Of a stretch of 64,000 bases of DNA, positions 1 to 11,438 are shown piece by piece. Positions within the stretch are counted from its first letter, which is position 1, and every line of letters starts with the position of its first letter. The position numbers and the translations under genes were made by a program. The stretch is from Tetradesmus obliquus (Eukaryota; Chlorophyta; Chlorophyceae; Sphaeropleales; Scenedesmaceae), in assembly GCA_030272155.1 (NCBI GenBank), contig CP126193.1, positions 3,782,001 to 3,846,000 of the forward strand. The letters run 5' to 3'. Under the pieces are notes generated by a model. It was given only the letters and a program-made list of their open reading frames with translations, did no database searches and had not been told where the DNA came from.

Positions 1-23
1 GTGCTACTTGCTTGCCACTGCAG

Positions 24-581
24 ATTCGGCGCATGTTTGCATCCATAGGTAGGGAGGTGGTGGCGCTGCACCGCAACGCCATCGGCGGCCTGGCCCTGGC
101 TGACTGTGGCGTGGCTGAGGGCGCCTGGGCCTTTGCCACCCAGCAGCAGATGGCAGCAGTACTGGCAGGGCCTGACCTACAAGAGGGCATCCAGCAGCAG
201 CAGCAGCAGGATGAGGCGCAGGCAGGAGCAGCAGCGGAGGATGAAGCTAGCCAGCAGGGCGCAGCAGCTGGCATTAGCAGCGGCCGGCGCCGGAAACAAA
301 GTGCTGCGCCTGCTGACGCAGGAAGCTTGCAAGGTGTCAAGCAGCAGCAGGATAATGCAGCTTGGTTTGCGGCAGGCGCTGAAGCAAGCAGCAGCAGCGA
401 ACAAATTTCCGCTGATCAGCTAGCTGAGGCATCAGATGATGCTGACGAAGACGACGATGTTGAGCTGCTGTTGGATGAGGAGCAGTCGGTGCGGCGCTAC
501 ACGAGCAGCAGCAGGTGGCAGAAGCGGCGCGCAGCCATTGCCAGCAGCTTGCAGCGCAGGCAGAAACAGCCCGCGGAGTGA
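24..581 (+). CDS. C-terminal exon of an unrecognised gene (5' part outside window)
   Basis: The frame opens after an intron acceptor (cttgccactgcag) and stops at 579-581, giving about 185 residues. The first 55 residues look folded (it begins IRRMFASIGREVVALHRN, followed by a Gly/Ala/Leu segment). After that come a Gln run, Ala/Ser-rich sequence, an acidic stretch (DDADEDDD) and a basic C-terminus (SRWQKRRAAIASSLQRR). The acidic-then-basic tail is typical of disordered tails and does not identify a family. I do not recognise the protein. It converges with the ThrRS gene on the other strand. The reading frame and strand are fairly sure; the function is not known. Confidence 0.6.
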   Translation: MRRMFASIGREVVALHRNAIGGLALADCGVAEGAWAFATQQQMAAVLAGPDLQEGIQQQQQQDEAQAGAAAEDEASQQGAAAGISSGRRRKQSAAPADAGSLQGVKQQQDNAAWFAAGAEASSSSEQISADQLAEASDDADEDDDVELLLDEEQSVRRYTSSSRWQKRRAAIASSLQRRQKQPAE

Positions 582-1606
582 GCTGGTGGCGTGTAGCAGG
601 CCTGAGAATGGTCTTTCTGTAGCAGATGTGTCGCTTGTATAAAGGATTGCAGATGACACACTTTGCGCTCGTGCAAGCAGTTGGGCCTCTTGTCATTTTG
701 ATGGCAGTGCCGTGAACCTCAGGCCACTGTAGGCTTACACTTGGGTCCGGAACTAGCGTTGAGAGTTTGCAGGGGGAAAACACGTTCCAAAGCACAATGC
801 AACATACTGCTAACTCACATATAGCTACTCGGGTAAGCCCACACATGTTGGAGGATAGATGTTGCAGTTTGGGAAGCTCGCTGTTTGCGAGCTCCACCGT
901 GGAGCTGTGACGGCGATGCCGCCCGGTTTGCAGGCTGCTATCACAGCCGCTGCTCATGCCATGCAAGCGCACTGCCGCGTGCGCAAGGTGGCGCCAGTTG
1001 GCCCCGCACCAAGCTCTCAAAAAGATACGCGAGAACTTGTTACACTCTCGCGCCAGCACACGCATTCAACGCACGTGCCAAGCACACGCGCCAAGCACTG
1101 CAAACCAAGAAGCAACAGCATGCTTCGCACATGTGTTTTAGCTGTCCCACTGCCGCACAGTTCAAGGCGGCAAAGAACAGCAGGGCCCGTCGCTTGGGTG
1201 CCATCAGCCAGCTGGCAGCTGATTCAGCAGTCTGACGGTGCCTGAGCTGCAAGCGTTCGTTTCAGGGAACATTGCAGCTCCACAATCCAGTGAAACCGAG
1301 GCGCAGCAGTCAGGCAAGCTACAGCAGGTGCTGCAGTGTGATCAGCCAGCCGCCAAGGCATGCCCAACACACACACACCGAAAGTGGCAGACACACACAG
1401 TGTCGCCAACGACACGTCACAATCACGCACACAGCAACATGTGGCGCACAGCACGAGCTTCAGCAGCACACGCCGTGCAATGCACATCACACAACAGCTA
1501 GCTGCCACTCACACGTACACACACAACACATCACGAAGTATAGAATACCGCAGCACCAAGTACATCTCCACACCCCTCACAACTGCCTACCCCAGCTGCA
1601 CTTGGC
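582..1606. other. Convergent intergenic region (3' UTRs)
   Basis: This lies between the stop of the leftmost gene and the stop of ThrRS. No long open frame has coding character. TGTAA-type polyadenylation motifs can be read on the minus strand near 735 and 1040, which would suit the ThrRS 3' UTR. CA-rich simple sequence occupies about 1360-1530. Confidence 0.5.
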
Positions 1607-4600
1607 TCAGCTCTCAGCTGCCGGCTGCTGCTGCTCCTGCTGCTGGCTGTCCGCATGGCTGGCAAAGGCGCTGGCTTGGCTGCGGCTGTCGCGCTCCTTG
1701 GACAGCACGGCCACAAGGTCTGCCACCTTGTGCATGCCGTGCACCACGTTGTCGCGCGTGCGCACGTTCACGGTACCGTTTTCCTGCAGGACAGATGTGA
1801 AGTCAGGCGGTAAAACCGTAAGCACGTGTGCATGTATATGTTGGCGCCACGGGGCGCAGCTGACCATGCTGTAAGGCATGATGATGTAGAGGCAACACGC
1901 GTGCGCTGGCGCTGTCACGACACCAAAGTCCCACCAAGCCGAGCCACTACAGGCAGCGCCAGAACCTGCTGCATGCCGACGCGCCCCGTGCGCATGGGCC
2001 ATGACAGCTACAGGTAGGCCCAGCTGTGTAAGAAGCGCACACAGGCCCCGCTGTGGCGCCCTGATGCATCCCACCACCCGCACACCCAACACGCCCTGCA
2101 CACTACTACCCCTGCACACCCCGCTGCAACCACCCAACCAACCATGCAGCCAACAAACCAACCCACCACCAGCCAGCCAAGCCATTTGCTGTCACCGTCT
2201 GCTGCTCTCCCACCACCAAGATGTAGCTGTACCCCACTGCAAGCAGCCAAGCAACCCCGCTGCCAAACAAACAACTGATCAACACCGCTGCAGCAACCAA
2301 CCGCGCGGCTCACCTTCTCCTGCTCTCCCACCACCAGGATGTAGTTGTACTGCGCCAGCTGCGCCTCCCGCACCTTCTTCTGCATCTTGCGGTCAGTGAC
2401 GTCAGCGTCAACGTGGAAGTGCGCAGCGCGCAGCGCCTTGCGCACCTGCAGCAGCAGCAGCAGCAGCAACGCGCATACCGTCAGAGAGCAGGCGGCAGCA
2501 TGGAAGAGTGCATGTTGCGGTACAGCTCAGTGAGTGCTCATTGAACGCCCCGAAGCAAACATCACATGTGAGATCCACCACAGCACACACATGCACGTAC
2601 ATGCACACGTTCCCGCACACGTACAGGACGCAGCCATCACTACTGCCTAACCAGCTCTGAAACACGCAGCAAACTCTGCGCAAGTTGCAACAACAACACC
2701 CGCTCTTCCCCTCACCTGGCCTGCGTACTCGTAGCTGGCCTCACTAATAGGCACCACCATGACCTGGCGCGGGCTCAGCCACAGCGGCCACTTGCCCGCG
2801 TAGTGCTCCGTGAGGATGGCATACATGCGCTCGATGCTGCCCAGCACGGCGCGGTGCACGATCACGGGGCGCTCGCTGCCCGCCTCAGTGGCGTAGGTGA
2901 GGTCGAAGCGGATGGGCAGCTGGAAGTCCAGCTGCACCGTGGCGCACTGGAACTTGCGGCGCAGCGCGTCGTACACTGCAGCAGGGAGACCAAACACAGT
3001 GAAGGCAGTCGGTCGAACACTCCGTAAAGTAAGTTGATTTGGCCGGGGACTGGCCAGTCAGTGTGGAGCTGTTTAGCAGCGGCTGCAGGACATAGCCATC
3101 ATGTATCTGGCTGGCATGCAGCCATACAACATGCGGCAACCACCCTTTGGCTGACACCATATCAACTGCTGGTAATACATAGCAGGAAAGCGCATTCAAC
3201 AGCAGAGGACAGCAGCAGCAGCGGCGGCTCACCGGTGATGTCGATCTTGGGCCCGTAGAAGGCGCCGTCGCCTGGGTTCATCACCCACTCGCGGCCCGTG
3301 CTGTTGAGCGCCTCCTCCAGCGCAGCCTCAGCCTTGTTCCACAGCTCCAGCTCGCCTGCAGCAGCCAGCAGACGTGTACAAAGTAAGGCTATGGATACCG
3401 AAAAACACATGCCCAGCAACACAGCATTTGTTGCATGCTTGCCTTGATCCACAAAGCCAGACCCATTTCATGAAGCATTTGCTCACTTAATCCAAGGGAC
3501 ATAGCAGCAGGCATTGCACCCCAACCATTACTCCCACGACAGTATAGCACAGAAGCTGCAGCTGCCGCTGCACTTTGCTGCCCGCTCACCCAGGTAACCC
3601 TCTGGCCGCGTGGACAGCGCCATGGTGTAGTCCAGCCCAAAGATGCCGTACACCTCATCCATCATCTGCAGGAAGGACTTGACCTCACCCATGACCTGCA
3701 GCAGGAAGCATGAGGCAATTCAATAAGCATTTGAGCGGGTGAGCAGGATTTTGACGAGAGGCAGTTGAGCAGAGTGAGGTGGTGTGCAATCCTGAGCAGC
3801 ATTGAACCTCAGCAGCGACAATGACAGAACAACTGCAGGACACATGTAAAGCAACCTTCCTGCTCCTGCCGGCTGCTGCTCATCCATGGACTCGCTCCGT
3901 TGCTGCTGTCATTCCTGCAGCCGCTGCTGCTGCCACACACCACACCACACACCGCGCACCTGGTCAGGCCTGCAGAAGATATGTGCGTCGTCCTGCTGGA
4001 AGCGGCGCACGCGTGTGAGCCCGGACAGCGCGCCGCTGTACTCGTTGCGGTGCAGCACGCCAAAGTCGGCCAGCCGCAGCGGCAGCTCCCTGGCGGTGAG
4101 GTTTTGATGTGTGGTTTTCATGGTGGTGCGGGCGATCGCCGCACAGCAGAGCAGAGGCAAGACAGCAGCAGCAGCAGCAGCAAAAGAGAGTTAGTGCACA
4201 CCCGCCCGCAGACCGACCCACCACTAATGTGCAGCTGCCTGCACCTTTCAGAGTGATCATGCAACGCACATTGCCTGTGCCAAGGACAAAAGAAGGAAAA
4301 CATGTGTTTTGTTGTCAGAGTTGTCGCATGCTGGGTAGGACCCACGGAGTAACTGCCCCGACGGGGCTCCCCAAGGTGATGGAATCAGCAGTCGCACACA
4401 GCAGGAATCCCGCAAGGGACTCAACCGCCAGCATCATTCTATGGCGCTTCTAGAGGACTGTACACCCATGATGCCCTGGCACGAGTGCCAAGGGGGTGCT
4501 CCTATACTAGAGGCCTGCAGGTGCCCGGCTAAAGGCACCCGCTGGCCCGCCATTGAACTATAGTTTTGCACAAATGCACAGGGCAGGATTTGAACCTGGG

Positions 4601-5585
4601 TCCATGTAAATGCAAGCCAACCACATTGTCAGCTGGTTGCTGCGCAGCCGATCGTAGGTGATGCATCACATGAGTATTGGCCGTAATAGATACTCGATGA
4701 AACAAGCAGCGCAACTCTATCACGCGGCAAAGACAGCATTCTGCACTAACACAGCCACAGCCGCCGCCCCTGGCCGTGCCGCCGCCCAGCCAGCCACCAC
4801 CGTGCAGAGCCTAAGCTGTAGATGCGCCTCACCCTGCTGACCAACGTAACGCAATGCAATGCTCCGCACAACACAGCCACAGCGGCTCCCCGCCCCTAAC
4901 CCCTTTTCACCACCCAACCAGCCGCCGCCCTGTCGCCTCACCTGTATGAGCGCACCCTGTTGCCAAACATGATGCAGTGCCCGGGGCAGTTCATGGGCTT
5001 GAGCCCGTACTCGGCCTTCTCGACGTCAAAGGCAAACATGTTCTCCCGGTAGTGGTCCGCGTGGCCGCTGGTCTTCCACAGGTCAAAGTTGTAGATGTTG
5101 GGGGACACCACCTGGCAAGCCGCGCGTCACACACACGGCCACGGAAGTTACAGGACATGTCACTCTTTTGTGATTGTTGCTGTACTTGATAGTCCACAAA
5201 TATGATGGGAGCACTAGAGGTGGCCTATGCCTATGATGAGTACCACACCGCGAGCCCCAATCCTGCCATGCACAAAATCTGAACACCCCTACACTGCGCT
5301 GCCCATGCAATCCCTTTACTCTATCGTCTTGCCCGCGCTGCTGCTGTCCAATGCAGCTGTTGCCGGTGTGGCTGCAGCTCTGCCTGCTGCCACCACTGGT
5401 GCCACAGCGTGTGCTTCTGCTGCTGCTCCTGCTGCTGCTGCCGCCACAAGGACAACGCTGCTGTCGCTGTCGCTGCTGCTGCTGCCGCTGCTCCTCTGCG
5501 AAGGCCAGCTGCGCGCGCACCTCCTTGTACTCGCACTCCCAGTACTTCTGACCCCTGCCACTGCTGCTGCCGCCACCACAGCAAG

Positions 5586-5619
<34 letters not shown>

Positions 5620-8600
5620 GCCACCACAGCAAGTGCTCCTGCTGCTGCTGCCGCTGCTGCTGCCGCCACCACAGCAAGTGCTGCTGCTGCTGCTGCTGCT
5701 GCCCCTGCCCTTGCTGGCCTCCTCCTGCAGGGCCCCGTCTCCCCCCTTCCCCTCACACACATGCACACGCGCGCACCTCCTCGTACTCGTACTCCCAGTA
5801 CTTCTCCCGCATGAGCTCCACCAGCGTGTTGTAGATGCGCCCGCCATGCGGCAGGAAGAAGCAGCTGCCTGGGGACAGCGGGTGGAAGAAGAACAGCTCC
5901 TGCTGCACGCCCACGTTGCGGTGGTCGCGCTTCTTGGCCTCCTCGATGCCTGGCAGCAGCAGCAGGAGGGACATACAAACTAGGACTTGCACCCACACAA
6001 TCAGGACTTGCACCTACACAGACAACGCTGAGTTGGTTCGCCGATTCACAGCCCCCGGCAGCTGCACCACGTCCCGCTCATCCTGCGCTGCCTGCCGCTG
6101 CGGTGGCCTGCGCAACACAACCAGCAGCCGCCGACCCGCGGTGCTGGTGCTCCTTGAACTGCTTGCTGAATTCCACTCAAAGCACTTCACATGCGCTCGC
6201 ACGCTGCCCTGCTGCTGCTTGCCCTGCAAAACCTACCAACCAAGTAAACAGCAGCTGCAAAACAACTCACGGTGCTGGTACTCCTTGAGCTGCTTGCTGT
6301 CGGGGAAGGTGATGCCGTACACGCGCTGCAGCGGCTCCTTAGTCACATCGGCACGCCAGAAGGCCCGCGACACATTCGTGACTGCTGCCGCCTTGAGGAA
6401 GGAGGTGCTGGGCAGGTGGGGCCCCGTGCACAGGTCCACCATGGGGCCCACGCGGTACAGGCTGATGGTGGCATCTGCTGGCAGGCCGTTGATTATCTCG
6501 ATCTGCAGTGCGAGGTGCGAAGCGGTGTGTAGATGTGAGGTGTGGTGATGACGTGGTGTGATGTGGTGCGATGTGGGTCAGGCAGTGTGCAGGCGTTAAG
6601 ACCGGTAGGCGCCGCGCTGGGAGGTGCATGCAGTTGTGCTGCGGCTGCGCACTGATATAGAGGCTGCTGCGCCAGACATCCCCATTGCTGTTGGCAGAAC
6701 GTTGCCGCTGTGCTTCAGTGCAGACGTGCTTATGACCATGCCTTGCACCCCGTCCGCATGTCTTGTCCCAGCTGATCTTTCTGCCATGCCATGTGTGGGA
6801 CCGGTCCCACCTGCTCATGCTGCTGCACCTGAACCACTCATCCCTCCCAACAGCGGCCCTAGCATCAGCAGCTGCTGCTCCTGCTGCCAATCTGCAGCTG
6901 CTGCCTGAAGCGGCGGCGCCACTGATGTCAGCAGCTGCCCAGCAGCAAGCCGCAGCCCACCTTGAACTTGTTCTCCGTGAACATGGCCAGCGCCTCATCC
7001 CTGCTGACCACCACGCGGTCAAAGCGCTGCCCCTCCTTCACGATGGACTCGATGCGCTTCTCAATCACGGAGCGCTCAGGGTCGCCCAGCACCTGCAGGC
7101 CATATTCAAAAGACACATGCATTAGGCGCTCGTGTGTTGCCAGTGCAGCAGGGGGCGTTGCATAGCAAGCTCAGGCTGATCCCAGCACCTGCAGCACGGA
7201 GCGCAGTACGGCGCAACACCTGAGCTTTTACATGACCTGTGCAAGCCAGCCTGAACGGAAGTCATGCAGCTCAGTTAACGGCGCTGCTGCTGCTGCTACC
7301 ATGATGCTGTGTGTTCTTGCCACTTCACAGCAGTAGCAGCAGCAGCAGCAGCAGCCCGGGTGCTGCCATGCCTGCTGCTGGCCGATGCCTGCTGCTGGCA
7401 GTTGGTTGCTGCTGGCAGGGGCTGCAGCCCACGCCAAGCATGCACCCAGCTGCGTCCAGCACTGAAGCAGCAACGCAGCCAATGTGCCGTGCTGCTGCAT
7501 TATCTCCAGCTGCCTACACTGCTGTACAACCCCAGCCGCTGCGCATGGCTTCCTGCCTGCCTGATTGAGCAGAGCCAGCCCTGTCAGCAGCTTGCTGCAG
7601 GGCAGCTGCCACTGCTGCCACAACCAGCACACGCTGCCACTCCTGCTGTGCACCATCTGCCCGCTTGCAGCGACCGCTGTTGCTGCTGCTGCTGACACAA
7701 ATTTCCATCGCCCCGTGCTGCTCCTCCCGCCGCCGCCGCTGCTGCTGCTGCTGCCGCTGCTGCCGCTGCTGCTGCTGCAGCACCCCGTGCACACCTTGTC
7801 TCCCATGTGGCAGTCGTAGTAGAAGCCCTCCTCCAGTGCTGGGCCTATGGTGAGGTCCACGCCAAACTCCAGCTCCAGCGCCTGGCCCAGCACGTGAGCG
7901 GAGGAGTGCCAGAAAGTCTGCGGGCGGGCAGCAAACAATAGCTGTTTCAGTGAAAGCTGTTTAAGTGAAAGCAGTTGCCACTAGGTGGATATCCTGTGCA
8001 AGTGCACGGTTAGGTGGTGGAAGTCTGGTGCATGTTGAGAGATAGTGCACACGGTGCGGGGATCGAGGGCGTGCACAGGTGGGAGGGGTGTGAAGGCGCT
8101 GAGATGAGCATGCTGATGTGATGAGCATGCTGAGCACAGCTGCGAAAGCAAGGAGGCAAACTGAGGGCTGGTGTGCAGAAGCAGCTGCGTCTGCTCAGCA
8201 TCTAGTGCACATCATCTGAATTTGCTTGCACCGTCTGTTGCTGCTGTTGCCGCGCTGCATGCACAACAGGCTGACAGCCAGGTGCAACCACTCTGACTGC
8301 GTCAGCAAGTCTTCTGCACATTCAAATAAAAGAACCAGCAACATGCCAGCACGATCCTGCAACCCATGCTGCAGTGTATTGAAAGCAGATCGCTGCAACT
8401 GCCGCAGCCACCGCTGTCCTGCTGCTATTGCAAGCCCTAGCTACCCAGGCACGGCTGATGCTGACGCCAGCAACTGCTGCACGCACCTCCTTGCCCTCTG
8501 GATCGTCAAAGCTGTGCAGGGAGAGGGTGCAGTCGCCCTCCAGAGGCCTGAACATATCCCACTCCTCGCCATCCACCTTGGCTACTACAACCTTCTTCGC

Positions 8601-8867
8601 CAGGCTCTTTGAAATGTCATTGGCCACATCCAAAGGAGTTGTCACGCCCTTGACGCCTGACTTCTTTGCCCCATCCGGCAGCACCACAGTAATTGGCACG
8701 TTGGCTGCCTTCGCTGCCTCCACTGCTGCCACGTCCCTGGCCCTGTACTGCTCGAACAGCTCGACACGCTTGGCATAATACGGCTTCTTTGCGTTTACGA
8801 TCTCCTGAAAGCTGGCTCCCTCAAGGGAGAGCCCCTGCACTGCAGCAGCCACACCGTCCTCACCCAT
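1607..8867 (-). CDS. Threonyl-tRNA synthetase, cytosolic/mitochondrial type
   Basis: Ligates threonine to tRNA-Thr. Twelve exons read on the minus strand: 8867-8487, 7917-7795, 7092-6961, 6502-6271, 5949-5777, 5111-4942, 4089-3960, 3695-3590, 3355-3233, 2975-2716, 2445-2314, 1783-1607. They sum to 713 codons with consistent phases. Domains in order: TGS (VVLPDG), editing domain (HSSAH, then DLCTGPH), class II core with motif 1 (SPGSCFFLP), zinc-site Cys (MNCPGHC) and motif 2 ([13 protein letters not shown]), motif 3 ([12 protein letters not shown]), and the anticodon-binding domain ([17 protein letters not shown]). It is closest to the plant cytosolic/mitochondrial enzyme, not the bacterial plastid form. 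An in-frame TGA precedes the first ATG, which supports that start, although an upstream targeting exon is possible. Two introns hold copies of the preceding exon's end. Confidence 0.93.
2199..2240 (-). repeat. Duplicate of a ThrRS exon 3' end inside the next intron
   Basis: About 41 bases match the end of exon 11 with its donor site (the [10 protein letters not shown] coding stretch) with few mismatches, and again end in a usable GTGACA donor. An acceptor-like cttgcag lies just upstream, so this could be spliced as a tiny cryptic exon. It lies about 100 bases downstream of the real donor. Confidence 0.7.
4290..4655 (-). mobile_element. Probable tRNA-derived SINE in a ThrRS intron
   Basis: On the minus strand the block starts with a tRNA-like head of about 70 bases (4645-4575). 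Its acceptor-like ends pair 6 of 7 (GCGCAGC with CCTGTGC). It has a perfect Pol III B box, GGTTCAAATCC (+ 4586-4596), in a T-arm context. I could not fold a convincing anticodon arm, so it is not called a working tRNA. A non-coding body of roughly 285 bases follows, unlike the surrounding CAG-rich intron. It sits in the 850-base intron between exons 6 and 7, the most insertion-like intron of the gene. Boundaries are approximate and no clear target duplication was seen. Confidence 0.5.
5511..5550 (-). repeat. Duplicate of the exon 5 end of ThrRS, including its donor
   Basis: These bases repeat the coding end KYWEYEYEE plus the GTGCGCGCG donor found at 5769-5806, with about three substitutions (giving KYWECEYKE). 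The copy lies about 260 bases downstream in the intron, separated by CTG-repeat tracts. Confidence 0.75.
5585..5705. repeat. CTG/CAG and CCACCACAGCAAGTG tandem repeats in a ThrRS intron
   Basis: Three (CTG)n blocks are separated by near-identical ccgccaccacagcaagtgct units. The tract gives long Ala, Leu and Gln open frames on both strands that are not genes. Confidence 0.8.
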
Positions 8868-11438
8868 GGGTGCGATCTGATAAACAAATCAGCAGATAAT
8901 TGGCGGATAAGCGTTGTTCTTGGGCGGTTGGATGCTCCTTCATCGCACCATGCAAGTAAACTGACAAGGCAGTCATTCGGTTACTGTTCATGCACAGCCA
9001 GGTGCCCGGGAGGGCATGGAGAAGCACATCCCCACCAGCGTCACAGTCACCAGACACGTTAGGTACATCTTATGCGACCAGGCTGGTGGGCGGATGTCAA
9101 CGTTGTTGCTGCTGGTGTTGCACCTGCCAGGCTGGGCCCAGGCACCAGCTGGTGCCTGATGCAGCTCACCATGAATCACTGCTGGCGTGAACTTTATATG
9201 CTGGCCACACTAGACAATTCGCCGCCTCTCAAACATGAGCAACAGGGTGCACAATTTTCACTTGCGGCCTTCAATCATGCGTGCTGCTCTTATAGCCTGT
9301 CTGGGCTGAGTCAGGATTGTGGAAGGCTACCAGTCATCAGTTGGTGTGGCGGCACTACTACTGCTTTGGGGCTGAAACAGTAAAAACATTCAGTGACACT
9401 GATTACACCAAACAATCAAGTTACACTTCAGCGCTGCGGGGTAGCCTGGCTGCGCAGCCACCACAGACACAACTCACGCTGGATGATGCTCTCAGATCTG
9501 TGAGGCATCAATACCAGACCAATTGCTATGCTGCCAGCTGATATAACAATTGCGTGCGCACAATGAAGCCTGCACTACTATCAACACACCATCAGGGTCT
9601 CTGCACATGACTCACTGTACACAAGGTGCACAACTAGGTGCATCAACCAGCCACGCGCAGCCTGCTGGGCCGACTTTCAACACTGCACACCACAAACGTG
9701 CTCCAGACATTGCGTGCAGCCGTCCTATTCACAGGTATGCCATTGCTACGGTGTAACATAGTTGATTGCCAGGCAACACTGCAGCCGTGCGCCTGTTGCG
9801 GACAATCGCCCGAGGCCATGTGTGAGAAAATGCTGCGAGCATAGAGCGGGCAGGATCGCAGCCGCAGGGCCCGCACCAACAACCATCTTTTGCTTTTCCT
9901 GCTGGTTCCCATGCCTCCTGCGCAGGCATTTCCTGAGCCGCACTTGTCAAGCAGGGCTCGAGCTCCTGGCATGCTGAGAAGACTGGCTGATGTGCTGCAC
10001 TGACTGCTGCTGTGCACGCGCTGCCAGCCACTCTGCAGCGAGTCGCTCCAGCTGGGAGGGGGGCCGAATCACAGATCCACTGCTTGGTGCATGAGGCTGG
10101 CCTCCAGGAGCGCTGCTGGCGGCAAGCGGGGCTCCTGGTGCCCCGATCCCTGGGGTTGCAGGCAGGATCATCGTCACTGCCAGTGTCGCATCGCCTGCTG
10201 GCAGGCCCAGCGCTGGGCCCGGTGCCACAGCCGCAACGTCCAGCTGTGCCGCAGTGCTGGCAGGTGCTTCGTGTGCTGTTGGCCCTGGTGCTGGCATGCT
10301 TTGTCCTGCAAGTAGCGGACGTTGCAAACAGCCCTCGTCAAGCCATGATCAGCCTGGGCGATGCTTTGGCCAACACAACAGTGGCTGCACAGCCGCTGCG
10401 GCTGTCTGTACATGCATATCAGGCCAGTAAGCAGCACACGCTTGACAAGTTATCACCAATACACTCGCTCGTGCACTGATTCCTCTGCTGCTGCTATGGT
10501 TTCAGCGCTGGGCGCCTGAGGCCCTCCAATTGGAGTTGCAAGGGGGGTAGTGCTTCACACTATGGCTGTCGCATCACCTGCTGGCACAGCGCTACCAAGC
10601 TGAGTGCCCTCGGTGCTGGCATGCTTGTCTATCAAATCGCGTTTCACGTCCAATCAGCGTGAGCCAGGTTTCCAATCAGGTTGTCTGTCGACCCGAGCCG
10701 TCGAAGCTGTTCTGATGCACAGAGGACTGTGAGAACGCGGGAAAGTTGACGGCATCGATTTGTGGAAGAAGCGCGCAACAGCATGCAGCCTAATAGTGGC
10801 CCTCTGCTTGTAAGAGCTCTAGGCGGCGACGCTACGCGTATCATTCCAAAGCACACGCGGAATGCTCACGCGGAAGGCTCACGCGTAGATGAGGGCGATG
10901 AATCATCAGACCAGAGCACCGGCAGGTTCAAAGAAGTGCCACAATTTCATCATTCTGTTTTGCAATGCCACGTTTGCCAAGAAAAACGCCTCGGACCGCG
11001 ACTACGGACACCACCTTGCTCGGACCCTTGTTGGTGATTGGTCCTACCACCACTGTACAGGATTGAAACCAACATGCCAAGTGCTTGCAGGCTTATTGCA
11101 CGTGGCACTAAGCTTAGTCGCATAATATTTTAGGCGGTAACTGCGCACAGAGCAGAAAATGTCACAGCAGTCTCAGCATGGGGCTGCGAGGCCACCAGCC
11201 ACAGCAAACCGCAGGAGGTGAAGTGTCTGTGCGGCACCTTACCTCACCTCTATTCCTGAACAGCAACTTAAAGTTTGCGCTGCTGCGCAACTCGCCCCAG
11301 GTACTGCATTCTTGGTAATCATGTTATCATGTATACCACAGCATCATTGCCATGGTGCTGGGGCAGCGACACATGCTGATATCCCTCTTGCCTCACACAC
11401 CGCAGTGCTGCACCAACAGAATGGCACACGCCGCCTCA
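8868..11438. other. Intergenic region between ThrRS and AP2 alpha
   Basis: It contains the ThrRS 5' flank and the AP2 alpha 3' flank. The only frame with some coding character is the minus-strand Ala/Pro-rich frame at 9947-10313, listed separately. A short block near 10155-10215 (gtcgcatc, cctgctggca) recurs loosely at 10567-10620. From 10620 to 11140 the GC content is lower and no gene is evident. Confidence 0.5.
9947..10313 (-). CDS. Possible Ala/Pro-rich exon or small gene, weak
   Basis: After an acceptor-like ctacttgcag the frame runs about 120 codons to a stop. It is an Ala/Pro/Gly-rich stretch with one MILPATPG segment, then RPPSQLERLAAEWLAARA, which could form an amphipathic helix, then a Ser/Gln-rich end. 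An in-frame ATG lies a few codons after the acceptor. There are no recognisable domains and no clear partner exons. It may be a terminal exon of an unrecognised gene or chance open frame in GC-rich DNA. Confidence 0.22.

Noticed and set aside
4575..4645. Working tRNA gene
   Set aside because: Acceptor ends pair and a B box is present, but no proper anticodon stem; called a SINE head instead.
5227..5996. Long overlapping Ala/Leu/Gln open frames on both strands
   Set aside because: Products of (CTG)n intron repeats in ThrRS; only the 5949-5777 exon is coding.
10012..10479. 155-codon plus frame
   Set aside because: Overlaps the slightly better minus frame; hydrophobic Leu/Val runs come from CTG-rich sequence.
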